Positions 1-7,864 of a DNA stretch of 34,932 nt are shown in pieces. The notes beneath the pieces are model-generated. The model ran no database searches. It saw only the letters and a list, made by a program, of their open reading frames with translations, and was not told where the DNA came from. The stretch spans positions 1 through 34,932 of the forward strand of contig JAHEJW010000026.1 of the NCBI GenBank assembly GCA_024638655.1, read 5' to 3'. How positions within the stretch are numbered: position 1 is the stretch's first letter; every line of letters starts with the position of its first letter. The DNA is from a bacterium (GTDB taxonomy: Bacteria; Actinomycetota; Acidimicrobiia; Spongiisociales; ZC4RG35). The translations under genes were made by a program, and so were the position numbers.

Positions 1-192
1 GACCTGTTCCTCCGACAGTCGAATGTCCCGGCACCAGGTGGCCAGGGTCGACTTCTTGACGGGAACGAGCTCCATGATCTCCCCGTAGGAGAGCCCAAGA
101 CGACGCAACGATCTGCCGAGCTCAGATCGCTCCCATCGTGAAAGCGATTCCCAATTCTCGACCCGCTCGAGAACAGGCCTCTCGAGTTCCAT
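1..192 (-). CDS. Helix-turn-helix domain protein, 5' part only (runs off left edge)
   Basis: An open frame starts with ATG at 192 and continues off the window with 64 codons visible and no stop. Residues about 32-57 look like a resolvase/homeodomain-type helix-turn-helix: RLGLSYGEIMELVPV, then KKSTLATWCRDIRLSEEQ. This wording (SYxEI...KSTLxxWCRDIxLxxEQ) is typical of small actinobacterial HTH proteins, some of which carry a further C-terminal domain; nothing downstream can be seen here. A TACCGT box lies 7 nt before the ATG, so the mRNA may be leaderless. The gene is divergent from the tRNA cluster. DNA binding is inferred from the HTH; target and function are unknown. Confidence 0.6.
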   Translation of the reverse strand, partial: MELERPVLERVENWESLSRWERSELGRSLRRLGLSYGEIMELVPVKKSTLATWCRDIRLSEEQV

Positions 193-199
193 AGCTCCG

Positions 200-205
200 A
201 CGGTA
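200..205 (-). promoter_or_regulatory. Candidate -10 box of the left-edge HTH gene
   Basis: Read on the minus strand this is TACCGT, ending 7 nt before the ATG at 192, which would place transcription initiation at or next to the start codon. No convincing -35 hexamer at 16-18 nt was found. It fits the TANNNT pattern seen before several other genes in the window. Confidence 0.35.
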
Positions 206-215
206 TGAATGGGCT

Positions 216-243
216 GTGACAAGAAAGGCGCCGGCTGTACCCT
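216..243 (+). promoter_or_regulatory. Promoter of the tRNA cluster
   Basis: GTGACA (216-221) and TACCCT (238-243) are separated by 16 nt and resemble sigma-70-type -35 and -10 hexamers. Initiation about 7 nt after the -10 box would leave only a few nucleotides before tRNA-Pro at 254, the expected arrangement for a tRNA operon. Confidence 0.5.
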
Positions 244-253
244 TTTCTGGCCT

Positions 254-331
254 CGGGCTGTAGCGCAGCTTGGTTAGCGCGCGACGTTTGGGACGTCGAG
301 GTCGTCGGTTCGAATCCGACCAGCCCGACCA
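254..331 (+). tRNA. tRNA-Pro (anticodon TGG), CCA encoded
   Basis: The acceptor stem CGGGCTG pairs with CAGCCCG (321-327), followed by discriminator A and encoded CCA. The anticodon arm is CGACG-TTTGGGA-CGTCG, giving anticodon TGG (Pro). The T arm carries GGTTCGAATCC. It is the first gene of a four-tRNA cluster on the plus strand. Confidence 0.95.
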
Positions 332-353
332 AGGCATTTACAATGTGACGAGC

Positions 354-424
354 GCGGGTGTAGCTCAACGGTAGAGCTCCAGCCTTCCAAGCTGGCGGTG
401 AGGGTTCGATTCCCTTCACCCGCT
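354..424 (+). tRNA. tRNA-Gly (anticodon TCC)
   Basis: The acceptor stem GCGGGTG pairs with CACCCGC (417-423), with discriminator T at 424. The anticodon arm is CCAGC-CTTCCAA-GCTGG, giving anticodon TCC (Gly). The T arm is GGGTTCGATTCCC. No CCA is encoded (CGA follows), unlike the neighbouring tRNA-Pro and tRNA-His, so the 3' end must be added enzymatically. Confidence 0.95.
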
Positions 425-461
425 CGAGATGGGTCGCCCGAAGCGGGTCCCAAGGCCCCTA

Positions 462-535
462 GCCCCTGTAGCTCAATTGGATAGAGCGACGGACTTCTAA
501 TCCGTAGGTTGGGGGTTCGAGTCCTCCCGGGGGCG
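462..535 (+). tRNA. tRNA-Arg (anticodon TCT)
   Basis: The acceptor stem GCCCCTG pairs with CGGGGGC (528-534), with discriminator G. The anticodon arm is ACGGA-CTTCTAA-TCCGT, giving anticodon TCT, which reads AGA/AGG. The T arm is GGGTTCGAGTCC. CCA is not encoded. Confidence 0.95.
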
Positions 536-555
536 CTGGAGACCCATTTCCACAT

Positions 556-633
556 GGTGGCCGTAGCTCAGCCTGGTAGAGCACCTGGTTGTGGTCCAGG
601 ATGTCGCGGGTTCAAGTCCCGTCGGTCACCCCA
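556..633 (+). tRNA. tRNA-His (anticodon GTG), with G-1 and encoded CCA
   Basis: The extra G-1 at 556 faces discriminator C (630), the identity pair of bacterial tRNA-His. The acceptor stem GTGGCCG pairs with CGGTCAC, with one G-T pair. The anticodon arm is CCTGG-TTGTGGT-CCAGG, giving anticodon GTG. CCA is encoded at 631-633. It is the last tRNA of the cluster, immediately followed by a terminator hairpin. Confidence 0.95.
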
Positions 634-639
634 ACATCG

Positions 640-667
640 GGGGCGCCACCCGGCGCCCCTTTGATTT
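640..667 (+). terminator. Intrinsic terminator of the tRNA cluster
   Basis: A perfect 8-bp GC stem GGGGCGCC/GGCGCCCC with loop ACCC is followed by TTTGATTT. It lies 7 nt past tRNA-His and only 23 nt before the tig start. Expression of tig would therefore depend on read-through or on a promoter embedded in the cluster. Confidence 0.75.
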
Positions 668-690
668 CGCCAACAACCATCAGGAAAGAC

Positions 691-2082
691 ATGACCAGCA
701 CCGTTACAGAGACCGGGCCGTTCGAGCGCCTGGTCAAGTTCCAACTCACCGACGAGCAAATCAACGAGGCCAAGAAGGGTGCGGCACGCAAGCTGGCCCA
801 CGAGGTCAAGATTCACGGCTTCCGACCCGGCAAGGCACCACTACCGATCGTCGAAGCGACCCTGGGCGCAGACCGCGTGCGTCAGGAGGCGATCGACGAC
901 CTGCTCAACCCGACCCTGACCGACGTCCTCCGCTCTGAGGAAATCCGACCAGCGGTGAACCCTGAGTTGTCCTCGGTGGATGACGTCGATGGTGGGGTAG
1001 AAGTCGAGGTCAAGGTGACCCTCTGGCCGACGATCGAGCTTCCGACCTACAAGGACAGAAAGGTCGAGGTCACAAACCCGGAAGTGACCGATGAAGACCT
1101 CGACAGCCAACTCACGCGGATGCTCCAACAGTTCGCCACCGTCGAGGAGGTCGATCGACCCGCAGGTCAAGGAGATTTCGTCTCGATCGACATCGAGGCG
1201 AGCAGCGAAGGCGAGACGGTCGAAGACACCATGGCCACCGATCTCCTCTATGAAGTCGGCTCCGGGATGTTCGTGGAGGGTATGGACGATCAGGTGCTTG
1301 GAGCCAGCGCCGGCGATGAGATCACGTTTGACGCGCCCCTGCCCGATGGCTTCGGGGATCGAGCAGGCGAGGTGGTCACCTTCAAGGTCACCGTGAACGA
1401 GGTCAAGGAGCGAATTCTCCCCGAACTCGATGACGAGTTCGTCGACGAGAACACCGAATTCGAAACAGTCGAAGAGTTCAAGGAGACCCTGCGTGATCAG
1501 TTGGGAGACGCCAAGCTGCGTGCGGTCACTCAGGAGTTCACCGAGAAGGCCGTTGCAACACTCCGGGATCAGGTCGATATCGACCTCCCGGAGGCTCTGC
1601 TCCGGGCCGAGATGGACACGCACCTTCACAACTTCCTGCACCGGCTCGAAGAGGCCGACCTCTCCATCGAGGACTATTTCCAAGCCTCCGGCGTATCCCA
1701 GGAGGACTTCCTGGCCGATCTTCGAGGCCAGGCAGAACTGTCCCTGCGCAACCGATTGGTTCTGGAAGCCGTGGTAGAGGCCGAAGACATCCAGGTCGAC
1801 GAGGAGGACATCACCAATGCGCTTCAGGCCCTTGCCTCCCAATCAGAGGACCCGGTGGCATATTTGAAGGCGATGCGAGAGAGCGGTCAAGAATTGGCAG
1901 TCGCCAGTGATATTCTCCGAAACAGAGCTCTCGAGGTCATATTGTCGAACGCGACGCCAGTCGACGAGGCAGGCAACGAGATCGATTTGAGTTTGCAAGT
2001 ACCCGAAGTCGAGGCCGAGCTACTCGACGATGCCGTCGAAGCGGAAATCGTCGAGGCCGAGGTCCTGGAGGAAGAGGAATGA
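691..2082 (+). CDS. tig: Trigger factor, ribosome-associated chaperone
   Basis: 463 aa. Trigger factor binds the ribosome near the exit tunnel and shields nascent chains; it also has a peptidyl-prolyl isomerase domain. The ribosome-binding signature GFRPGKAP is at residues 43-50. The FKBP-like domain follows at roughly 155-245 (for example [10 protein letters not shown] and [17 protein letters not shown]), then the long helical C-terminal domain and an acidic tail rich in E, V and A. ATG 691 is chosen because it follows AGGAAAG and begins the family-typical N-terminus; an upstream extension would run through tRNA-His. The stop overlaps clpP, so tig, clpP and clpX form an operon, the common order in bacteria. 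Length is normal for actinobacteria. Confidence 0.97.
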   Translation: MTSTVTETGPFERLVKFQLTDEQINEAKKGAARKLAHEVKIHGFRPGKAPLPIVEATLGADRVRQEAIDDLLNPTLTDVLRSEEIRPAVNPELSSVDDVDGGVEVEVKVTLWPTIELPTYKDRKVEVTNPEVTDEDLDSQLTRMLQQFATVEEVDRPAGQGDFVSIDIEASSEGETVEDTMATDLLYEVGSGMFVEGMDDQVLGASAGDEITFDAPLPDGFGDRAGEVVTFKVTVNEVKERILPELDDEFVDENTEFETVEEFKETLRDQLGDAKLRAVTQEFTEKAVATLRDQVDIDLPEALLRAEMDTHLHNFLHRLEEADLSIEDYFQASGVSQEDFLADLRGQAELSLRNRLVLEAVVEAEDIQVDEEDITNALQALASQSEDPVAYLKAMRESGQELAVASDILRNRALEVILSNATPVDEAGNEIDLSLQVPEVEAELLDDAVEAEIVEAEVLEEEE

Positions 2083-2702
2083 GAGCCGACAACTATGTGA
2101 TCCCCACAGTCTTCGAGCAGACCAGCCGCGGGGAGCGCTACTTCGACATCTACAGCCGTCTGCTCAAAGATCGGATCATCTTCCTGGGCACTCCAATCGA
2201 CGACACGATCGCCAACCTGATCATGGCCCAGCTCCTCCACTTGGAGTCGGACGATCCCGACAAGGACATCTTCCTTTACATCAACTCACCGGGCGGATCG
2301 ATAACGTCGCTTTTCGCCATCTACGACACCATCCAGTACATCAAGCCAGATGTGAACACGGTCTGCATGGGCATGGCCGCGTCGGCTGCGGCAGTGATCC
2401 TGGCCGGAGGCGCCCAGGGCAAGAGGTATGCCCTGCCCCACGCCCGAGTGATGCTCCACCAGCCGCATGGTGGTGCCTCAGGGCAAGCGAGCGACATCGA
2501 GATCCAGGCCAGGCTGATCGTGCAGATGCGTGAGCAGCTCAACCAGATCCTGGCCGACCACACGGGACAGGATCTCGACAAGATCTCACAAGACACCGAG
2601 CGCGACTACTGGATGCTGGCTGCCGAAGCCAAGGAGTATGGAGTAATCGATGGAGTTCTCACGCGGAGAGAGCTAGCCGCGGTAGCCTCTTCGTCCGAGT
2701 AA
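2079..2702 (+). CDS. clpP: ATP-dependent Clp protease proteolytic subunit
   Basis: 207 aa serine peptidase of the cytosolic Clp protease. It forms tetradecameric chambers that degrade substrates unfolded by ClpX. The catalytic triad is visible: Ser102 in MGMAASAAA, His127 in MLHQPHGG and Asp176 in TERDYWM. The oxyanion-loop sequence SPGGS occurs at 70-74. The ATG overlaps the tig stop codon (ATGA), indicating translational coupling. Many actinobacteria carry two clpP genes in tandem, but only one is present here; a second copy elsewhere cannot be excluded. Length and motifs are complete. Confidence 0.97.
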   Translation: MRADNYVIPTVFEQTSRGERYFDIYSRLLKDRIIFLGTPIDDTIANLIMAQLLHLESDDPDKDIFLYINSPGGSITSLFAIYDTIQYIKPDVNTVCMGMAASAAAVILAGGAQGKRYALPHARVMLHQPHGGASGQASDIEIQARLIVQMREQLNQILADHTGQDLDKISQDTERDYWMLAAEAKEYGVIDGVLTRRELAAVASSSE

Positions 2703-2726
2703 CCGGCAAAGGGAGCACCAACTCAG

Positions 2727-3989
2727 ATGGCACGGCTTGGAGAGGGCGGCGAGCTGCTCAAGTGCAGCTTCTGCGGCAAGTCGCAGAAGCAGGTCAAGAA
2801 GCTCATCGCCGGACCGGGCGTCTACATCTGTGACGAGTGCATCGATCTCTGCAATGAGATCATCGAAGAGGAGTTCTCAACCACCGAGGAAGTCACCTTC
2901 ACCGAGCTCCCCAAGCCGTCCGAGATCAGGTCTTACCTCGACGACTACGTAGTCGGCCAGGAAGAGGCGAAGAAGAAACTCTCGGTTGCCGTCTACAACC
3001 ACTACAAGAGGATTCGGTCCGGTGAGGTCCAGCGTGATGTCGAGCTGCAGAAGTCGAACATCATGCTCATCGGCCCCACCGGCTCGGGCAAGACCCTCCT
3101 CGCGCAAACGTTGGCACGCCAGCTCAACGTTCCTTTTGCCATCGCCGACGCAACGAGCCTGACCGAGGCCGGCTATGTCGGAGAAGATGTCGAGAACATC
3201 CTTCTCAAGCTCCTGCAGGCGGCCGACTACGACGTCAACCGCGCTCAACAGGGAATCATCTACATCGACGAGATCGACAAGGTCTCCCGCAAGGCCGAGA
3301 ACCCGTCGATCACCCGTGATGTTTCCGGTGAGGGAGTTCAGCAGGCGCTGCTCAAGATCCTCGAAGGCACCGTTGCATCGGTGCCGCCACAGGGTGGCCG
3401 CAAGCATCCACATCAAGAGTTCATTCAGCTCGACACCACCAATGTCCTGTTCATCTGTGGCGGCGCGTTCGGTGGCCTCGAGGACATCATCGCCAATCGC
3501 ATCGGCAAGCGTGGCATCGGATTTGGCGCCGAGTTGAGGAGCCGTGACGACGGCCGTCAGACCGAGCTGCTCTCTCAGGTTCTGCCCGAGGATCTGATGA
3601 AATATGGACTGATCCCCGAATTCATAGGCCGGTTGCCCGTTATGGCGACCGTGGACGACCTCGACAAGGACGCCCTGGTATCGATCCTCACCGATCCAAA
3701 GAACGCGCTCACCAAGCAGTACGCCCGGATGTTCGAGATGGACAACGTGGATCTGGTTTTCACTCCCGACTCACTCGAGGCCATTGCCGAGCAGGCCCTC
3801 AAACGCTCAACCGGAGCCAGAGGCCTGCGGGCGATCATGGAAGAGGTTCTTTTGAACACCATGTACGACCTCCCCTCCAGGACCGACATCGAACAGGTTC
3901 TCATCGATCGTGATGTCGTTGAGAAGAAAGTGAATCCGACGCTGGTGCCACTCAAAGAGGTCGAGGAGCCCAAAGAGCGGTCTGCCTGA
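2727..3989 (+). CDS. clpX: Clp protease ATP-binding subunit ClpX
   Basis: 420 aa AAA+ unfoldase that delivers substrates to ClpP. The N-terminal zinc-binding domain has Cys13, Cys16, Cys35 and Cys38 (CSFC...CDEC). Walker A is GPTGSGKT at 116-123, pore loop GYVG at 149-152, and Walker B IIYIDEID at about 177-184. An RKHPHQE pore segment follows, and sensor-2 [11 protein letters not shown] lies near the C-terminus. It starts 24 nt after clpP with AAAGGGAG upstream. Together with clpP it makes a complete ClpXP. No strong terminator follows, only a 5-bp hairpin (GGGCC-AAAC-GGCCT) just past the stop. Confidence 0.97.
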   Translation: MARLGEGGELLKCSFCGKSQKQVKKLIAGPGVYICDECIDLCNEIIEEEFSTTEEVTFTELPKPSEIRSYLDDYVVGQEEAKKKLSVAVYNHYKRIRSGEVQRDVELQKSNIMLIGPTGSGKTLLAQTLARQLNVPFAIADATSLTEAGYVGEDVENILLKLLQAADYDVNRAQQGIIYIDEIDKVSRKAENPSITRDVSGEGVQQALLKILEGTVASVPPQGGRKHPHQEFIQLDTTNVLFICGGAFGGLEDIIANRIGKRGIGFGAELRSRDDGRQTELLSQVLPEDLMKYGLIPEFIGRLPVMATVDDLDKDALVSILTDPKNALTKQYARMFEMDNVDLVFTPDSLEAIAEQALKRSTGARGLRAIMEEVLLNTMYDLPSRTDIEQVLIDRDVVEKKVNPTLVPLKEVEEPKERSA

Positions 3990-4023
3990 GTCATATGGGC
4001 CAAACGGCCTACGAGCAATCCCC

Positions 4024-4050
4024 TTGGCTGCGATTCAAACCCTGTATTTT
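4024..4050 (+). promoter_or_regulatory. Weak candidate promoter of the first surface-protein leader
   Basis: TTGGCT (4024-4029) and TATTTT (4045-4050) are separated by 15 nt, slightly short. Predicted initiation near 4057 coincides with the first arm of a CCATGT/ACATGG pairing (4057-4062 with 4083-4088) that would close the base of the RNA leader. It would give a leader of about 139 nt, nearly the same as the 137 nt predicted for the second copy. Confidence 0.3.
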
Positions 4051-4086
4051 CGTCCATGTGAGGTCGTGCGGGCCTCGACGAGACAT

Positions 4087-4190
4087 GGGCAATGGGGGGC
4101 GACGAAGCCAGGCCAGTAAATCGGCCACCTCGGTCTGGCAGAGCCAATGGTGAGACCGACCTACCCCCGACAACCGACAAGGGGATAGGT
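4087..4190 (+). promoter_or_regulatory. Structured RNA leader, copy 1 (candidate riboswitch or protein-binding cis-element)
   Basis: This segment aligns without gaps over about 80 nt with 5218-5298. It has an 8-bp stem GCCAGGCC/GGTCTGGC (4107-4114 with 4132-4139, one G-U) around a 17-nt loop containing CGGCCACCT. A conserved single-stranded-looking run follows: GAGCCAATGG, then TGAGACCGACCT. The loop CGGCCACC can pair, with one mismatch, with GGTGAGACCG (4149-4158) as a pseudoknot. The final hairpin CCTACCCC/GGGGATAGG (4161-4168 with 4181-4189) puts the purine-rich segment just before the GTG start in a stem, so it could gate translation. The stem differs in sequence from copy 2 but stays paired. 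Ligand and class are unknown. Confidence 0.6.
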
Positions 4191-4195
4191 ACGAC

Positions 4196-5038
4196 GTGAA
4201 CAATCAGGAACTGCGCATAGACAGGGCGCTGATGGCTGCCATAGTTGTCCTCAGTCTGACCATGACTCTTCTGTTGGTCGGATCCGGGCCGACGGCCCTG
4301 GCCAATCATGTCGCCGCTCGGCCAATCGACTCAAACGCGAACTGCTCCGGGCTGACCGGAATCGAGGAGCTGGGAAGACGAGTGGAGAACCCATCCGACG
4401 GATCTCAGCTGGTTGTGATCGATGGGGTGTCGTACACGATTCGCTGGGACGTCCATGCGGATAACACCTTCGACTGGTCGACGTCGGGGGGCCTCGTCAT
4501 CTATGCGGTCTTCGTCAAGGGTGGCGCGGGTGGGGGAGGAAACCTGTATGACTACAGACCGCTGGGGGGCGCAACCTCAGACACTGGTCTGCACGCATTG
4601 GTGAACCCAAACGGCAATTACGCCGGGCTCAGCCATATCTCTTTCTGTGGGGATGTCGAGAATCCGACGACAACGACCGAAGCCACGACAACCACGACCA
4701 CCACAACGATTCAGTCGAATTCGACCGAAGGGCCGGGCACGTCGGAGTCCCCGACGACCGAAGCTACGACGACGACCCAGTCTTCAGGGACATCGGCGGC
4801 CGTCTCGGAATCGACGCCGTCCACGGACACCAGCACCACGCCCTCCCCTTCGCCATCTACGTCCGAGGCGATCATCGGTCAGAACCAAACGACTTCGACA
4901 ACGATCCAAGATGAGGTCTTGGGCATCTCGTTCCTTCCCTTCACCGGTTACGGGTTCGAGAGATATGGCACCTTCGCCCTCGCCCTGCTGGCGGCAGGTC
5001 TACTGGCGTTGGTGGCAGCTCGGAGTCTGGAGCGCTGA
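4196..5038 (+). CDS. Secreted LPxTG-like cell-surface protein with Thr/Ser-rich stalk
   Basis: 280 aa, GTG start at 4196. The N-terminal hydrophobic segment (about 11-33) with an ALA-NH site looks like a signal peptide. A globular part (about 40-150) contains VFVKGG, LYDY, DTGLHA and LSHISFC; the next gene shares this pattern (IVKGG...VSHWIVC). Residues about 153-235 are a low-complexity Thr/Ser stalk. The C-terminus has LPFTG (247-251), a hydrophobic segment and a basic end (ARSLER), a sortase-type sorting signal. No sortase gene is visible in the window. Function is unknown; a surface-exposed adhesin or structural role is inferred. The first start codon lies directly below the leader hairpin. 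Confidence 0.8.
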   Translation: MNNQELRIDRALMAAIVVLSLTMTLLLVGSGPTALANHVAARPIDSNANCSGLTGIEELGRRVENPSDGSQLVVIDGVSYTIRWDVHADNTFDWSTSGGLVIYAVFVKGGAGGGGNLYDYRPLGGATSDTGLHALVNPNGNYAGLSHISFCGDVENPTTTTEATTTTTTTTIQSNSTEGPGTSESPTTEATTTTQSSGTSAAVSESTPSTDTSTTPSPSPSTSEAIIGQNQTTSTTIQDEVLGISFLPFTGYGFERYGTFALALLAAGLLALVAARSLER

Positions 5039-5147
5039 CCCAAACGCTGGCCAATTAGGCCTGAAGCCTCAGTCGCGCTGCTTCTGGACGCGCCCCATCC
5101 CGGGTAGGTTGACCCACCGGAAGACCACGGAGGGTGAGATTTCGTCA

Positions 5148-5176
5148 TTGACAGCACCCGATGTGTTGACCACACT
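5148..5176 (+). promoter_or_regulatory. Weak candidate promoter of the second surface-protein leader
   Basis: A perfect TTGACA (5148-5153) is followed after 17 nt by CACACT (5171-5176), which keeps only the A2 and T6 positions of a TANNNT box. Initiation near 5183 would put the hairpin GATAACT/AGTTATC (5185-5191 with 5201-5207) at the very 5' end of the transcript. Confidence 0.3.
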
Positions 5177-5217
5177 GTGAGGTAGATAACTGCGGAGAGT
5201 AGTTATCGGGGCAAATA

Positions 5218-5318
5218 GGGAAATGGGAGGCATCGAAACCCGACCTGTATAGCGGTCACCTTGGTCGGGTGGAGCCAGTGGTGAGACCGGCCTGTCCCGT
5301 GAGGAAGGGATAGGAGCA
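5218..5318 (+). promoter_or_regulatory. Structured RNA leader, copy 2
   Basis: Homologous to 4087-4190. The 8-bp stem is now ACCCGACC/GGTCGGGT (5238-5245 with 5263-5270), fully paired and with compensatory changes against copy 1, around a 17-nt loop with CGGTCACCT. The conserved run GAGCCAGTGG, then TGAGACCGGCCT, follows. Here the loop CGGTCACC can pair completely with GGTGAGACCG (5279-5288, with a two-base bulge). The terminal hairpin CCTGTCCC/GGGATAGG (5291-5298 with 5306-5313) abuts the AGGAG Shine-Dalgarno and the ATG at 5320. A B12-box-like flavour is present in the 3' run, but the cobalamin core is not seen in both copies. Confidence 0.6.
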
Positions 5319-5319
5319 G

Positions 5320-7803
5320 ATGACGAAGACCTTGGGGCGGGGTCCGACCCGGTCACAGAGAACGTTGATCGTTCTCGCCGTAGTGGCGCTATTCGCGTCG
5401 CTGATAACGGTGTATGTGCCACTTCCGGCGCAGGCCGACTCGCACACCCCCAATCAGCCAGGCTATTGGGAAGATCTGTATCCCAATGCCGTGGCTTGTT
5501 ACAAGTACGGCGCGAATGACAGCAACGCCCATGGCAGCTCTGACGGCGAAGCCGTCACCTTGAACCCGTACAAGGACAGCTGGCCAGGCGATCACTGGGA
5601 AGTCCTGATCGTCAAGGGTGGCAGTGAGGGCGAGGACGGCGCCGGCAATGCGATCTATGAGCATCCGCAAGCGGGCGTCAAGTACTACCCACCGAAGAAC
5701 AGTGGTGATCAGCTGGCCGAAGTGTCGCACTGGATCGTCTGCAAGGGCGAGGATCCCCAGGAAGAGCCGGACGAGGCTTCCGTGGATGTGAGTGGTGAGT
5801 GCGTCGAAGACGAATTCCACGTGACGATCTCGACCGAGAACGCCACGGTGAGCATCGACCTCGATGGTGATGGTGCCTACGGGGCCGGTGAGACCGGTTT
5901 GAGCAGTGGCACCTACGAGGTGACTGCCGACGACGAGAACTACATCGACTGGGAAGCCGAGGCCGATGCCGGCGCCGAGTTCGATGAGGGTGAGACCACT
6001 TCAGGTGAGATCTGGGTCGAGGAATGCGTCGAGGACAATCAGGCTTCCGCCGACGTGCGGGGTGCGTGTGTCGAGGACGAGTTCCATGTCTGGGTGTCGA
6101 CCGAGTATGCAACGGTGAGCATCGACCTCAATGGCGATGGTGACTACGACGATGCCGGCGAGACCGGGCTCACCGGAGGCAGCCACACTGTGACCGCCGA
6201 CCCGGGCGACGAGATCAGTTGGCACGCGTTCGCCGATGAAGGCGCCGAATTCGACGAGGACGTCGACGAGATCGACGGAAAGCTCACGGTCGAGGACTGC
6301 GAGCCGGATGAGGCTTCGGCATCGGTCACCGGTCAATGTGTCGAGGAGGACTTCGTCATCACGATCACCGTGAACCATGCGACGGTCGACATCGACCTCG
6401 ATGGTGATGGTGTGCTCGAGGCCGGAGAGATGGATCTCGGATCGGGCGACTACGAGTTCACCGGTGACGACGAGAACTGGATTCCGTGGGTCGCGACGGC
6501 CGACGACGATGCAGAGTTCGACGACGGGAAGACCACCAAGACCGGCGAGATCTACATCGAGGAGTGCGAGGAAGACTTCCTCGCCACCGTCGAGATCGGC
6601 GGAGTGTGCGTGGACGAGATGTTCTACGTCACTGTCTCAACCGAGCATGCCTCTGTCAGCGTCGACCTGAACGGCGACGGCCAGTTTGGAATCGGTGAGA
6701 CCGATCTGGCCGACGGCAATCACAAGGTGACGGCTGATGCCGGCGATGAGATCGAGTGGCATGCGGTTGCCGATGAGGACGCCGAGTTCGACGAGGACAT
6801 CGATGAGCTCGAAGGCGAGCTCGATGTCGAAGACTGTGAAGAGGAGCCAGATCTGGCCGAGGTAGACGTCGACGGTGAGTGCCGGGACGAAGATCAGCCA
6901 CCGTTCGAGGTAACGGTTGACGCCGAGAACGCGACGGTGAGCATCGACCTCAACGGCGACGGCGACTACAACGACACAGGTGAGACCGGACTGACCGGCG
7001 GCACCCACGTGGTCACCGCCAAGCCGGACACCAATATCAAATGGGAAGCCATTGCCGATGAGGACGCTGAGTTCGAGAACGGCAAGCAGAAGGTGACCGG
7101 TGAGATCGAGGTCGAATCGTGCGCCGAGGTGCTCGCTTCGATCGTGGTCACGGTCAGCGGCACGTGTGTCCTGAACGGCGAAGTTGGCCAGGGAGTGATC
7201 ACGGTCACCATCCCCGTCGACGGTGGGGCGACCGTCGTCATCAGCGATGAGGACGACAAGGAACTGGCGACACTGACCAAGTCGGGCACGGTGAACGTTC
7301 CCGAGGGAGCCAGCTACAGCTGGGAGGCGGAGGCCAATGAGGGCTTCGAGTTCCCGCCGGCCTTTGTCGACAATGGTGAGCTCGACATCGTCGAGTGCTC
7401 CGTGCCGGAAGTCCAGGCCTCCGTGCTGGTCACGGTTACGGGAGCCTGCTTCGTGGTCGGAAGCGACGGACAGGGCAGGATCACAGTTGACATGTCTGTC
7501 GATGGCGCGGCGACTGTTGTCATCACGGACAAGAACGACAAGGTGATCGCGACCCTGACGAAGCCCGGGACTGTGACGGTCGACGAGGGTGCGACCTACA
7601 GCTGGGAAGCCGAAGCCAACGAGGGCTTTGAGTTCCCGGTGGGGTTCAACGCTGAGGGCGACGTTGTACTAGCAACCTGCTCGCAGCCCGAGGAGTTGCC
7701 GTTCACCGGCATCGACTCAGAGCCGCTCGTGGCCATCGCCACGACGCTGCTCGGACTGGGAGCCGTCCTGGTCAGCTCGACCAGAAGGCGGGAAGAGTTC
7801 TAG
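5320..7803 (+). CDS. Large acidic LPxTG-like surface protein with tandem Ca2+-loop repeats
   Basis: 827 aa, ATG preceded by AGGAG. A signal peptide (about 15-40, ending PAQA-DS) precedes an N-terminal domain (about 45-145) resembling that of the upstream gene (IVKGG...VSHWIVC). Five repeats of about 90 aa follow. Each has a Cys near its start (GEC or GVC type) and end (EEC or EDC), an ATVSIDL-like strand and an EF-hand-like loop, for example DLDGDGAYGAGE at 180-191 with D1, D3, D5, G6 and E12. Two C-terminal repeats keep the strands but have lost the loop. LPFTG (793-797), a hydrophobic segment and RRREEF form a sorting signal. Calcium-stabilised surface adhesion or a structural role is inferred from the architecture. 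It is very rich in Asp and Glu. Confidence 0.8.
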   Translation: MTKTLGRGPTRSQRTLIVLAVVALFASLITVYVPLPAQADSHTPNQPGYWEDLYPNAVACYKYGANDSNAHGSSDGEAVTLNPYKDSWPGDHWEVLIVKGGSEGEDGAGNAIYEHPQAGVKYYPPKNSGDQLAEVSHWIVCKGEDPQEEPDEASVDVSGECVEDEFHVTISTENATVSIDLDGDGAYGAGETGLSSGTYEVTADDENYIDWEAEADAGAEFDEGETTSGEIWVEECVEDNQASADVRGACVEDEFHVWVSTEYATVSIDLNGDGDYDDAGETGLTGGSHTVTADPGDEISWHAFADEGAEFDEDVDEIDGKLTVEDCEPDEASASVTGQCVEEDFVITITVNHATVDIDLDGDGVLEAGEMDLGSGDYEFTGDDENWIPWVATADDDAEFDDGKTTKTGEIYIEECEEDFLATVEIGGVCVDEMFYVTVSTEHASVSVDLNGDGQFGIGETDLADGNHKVTADAGDEIEWHAVADEDAEFDEDIDELEGELDVEDCEEEPDLAEVDVDGECRDEDQPPFEVTVDAENATVSIDLNGDGDYNDTGETGLTGGTHVVTAKPDTNIKWEAIADEDAEFENGKQKVTGEIEVESCAEVLASIVVTVSGTCVLNGEVGQGVITVTIPVDGGATVVISDEDDKELATLTKSGTVNVPEGASYSWEAEANEGFEFPPAFVDNGELDIVECSVPEVQASVLVTVTGACFVVGSDGQGRITVDMSVDGAATVVITDKNDKVIATLTKPGTVTVDEGATYSWEAEANEGFEFPVGFNAEGDVVLATCSQPEELPFTGIDSEPLVAIATTLLGLGAVLVSSTRRREEF
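5773..7687 (+). repeat. Seven tandem intragenic repeats (about 270-285 bp each)
   Basis: Repeat units begin at about 5773, 6040, 6309, 6573, 6849, 7134 and 7416. Units 1-5 encode the EF-hand-like loop DL[DN]GDG...GE, with 12 residues in units 1, 3 and 4 and 13 in units 2 and 5. Units 6 and 7 are closest to each other (shared YSWEAEANEGFEFP) and lack the loop, suggesting a separate, more recent duplication. Boundaries are approximate. Confidence 0.75.
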
Positions 7804-7830
7804 AGCAACTACCCACAGAGCAAGAGAGAC

Positions 7831-7860
7831 AGGGCCCCGGGGGTAATCTCCCGGGGCTCT
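7831..7860 (+). terminator. Strong GC hairpin between the surface-protein gene and folC
   Basis: An 11-bp stem AGGGCCCCGGG/CCCGGGGCTCT with one G-U pair and an 8-nt loop (7842-7849). There is no U-tract; the folC ATG starts 5 nt after the stem. It could terminate the upstream transcript, or if transcribed into folC mRNA it could hinder initiation. Confidence 0.5.
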
Positions 7861-7864
7861 GCTC

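Noticed and set aside
122..816. Minus-strand frames over the tRNA cluster (products with strings such as GRTRTPNLRIRSPSLYP)
   Set aside because: These are the well-known false translations of antisense tRNA genes; the DNA is fully explained by four tRNAs.
841..1842. 333-codon frame antisense to tig
   Set aside because: High-GC shadow of the trigger factor gene; no recognisable domain, and the sense frame is a clear family member.
4087..5318. Cobalamin, c-di-GMP or c-di-AMP riboswitch call for the paired leaders
   Set aside because: The AGCCAG...GAGACC run in copy 2 recalls a B12 box, but the GGGAA...GGTG...CCCGC.ACTGT core is not conserved in both copies, and the GEMM and ydaO core sequences are not found. 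Left as unassigned.
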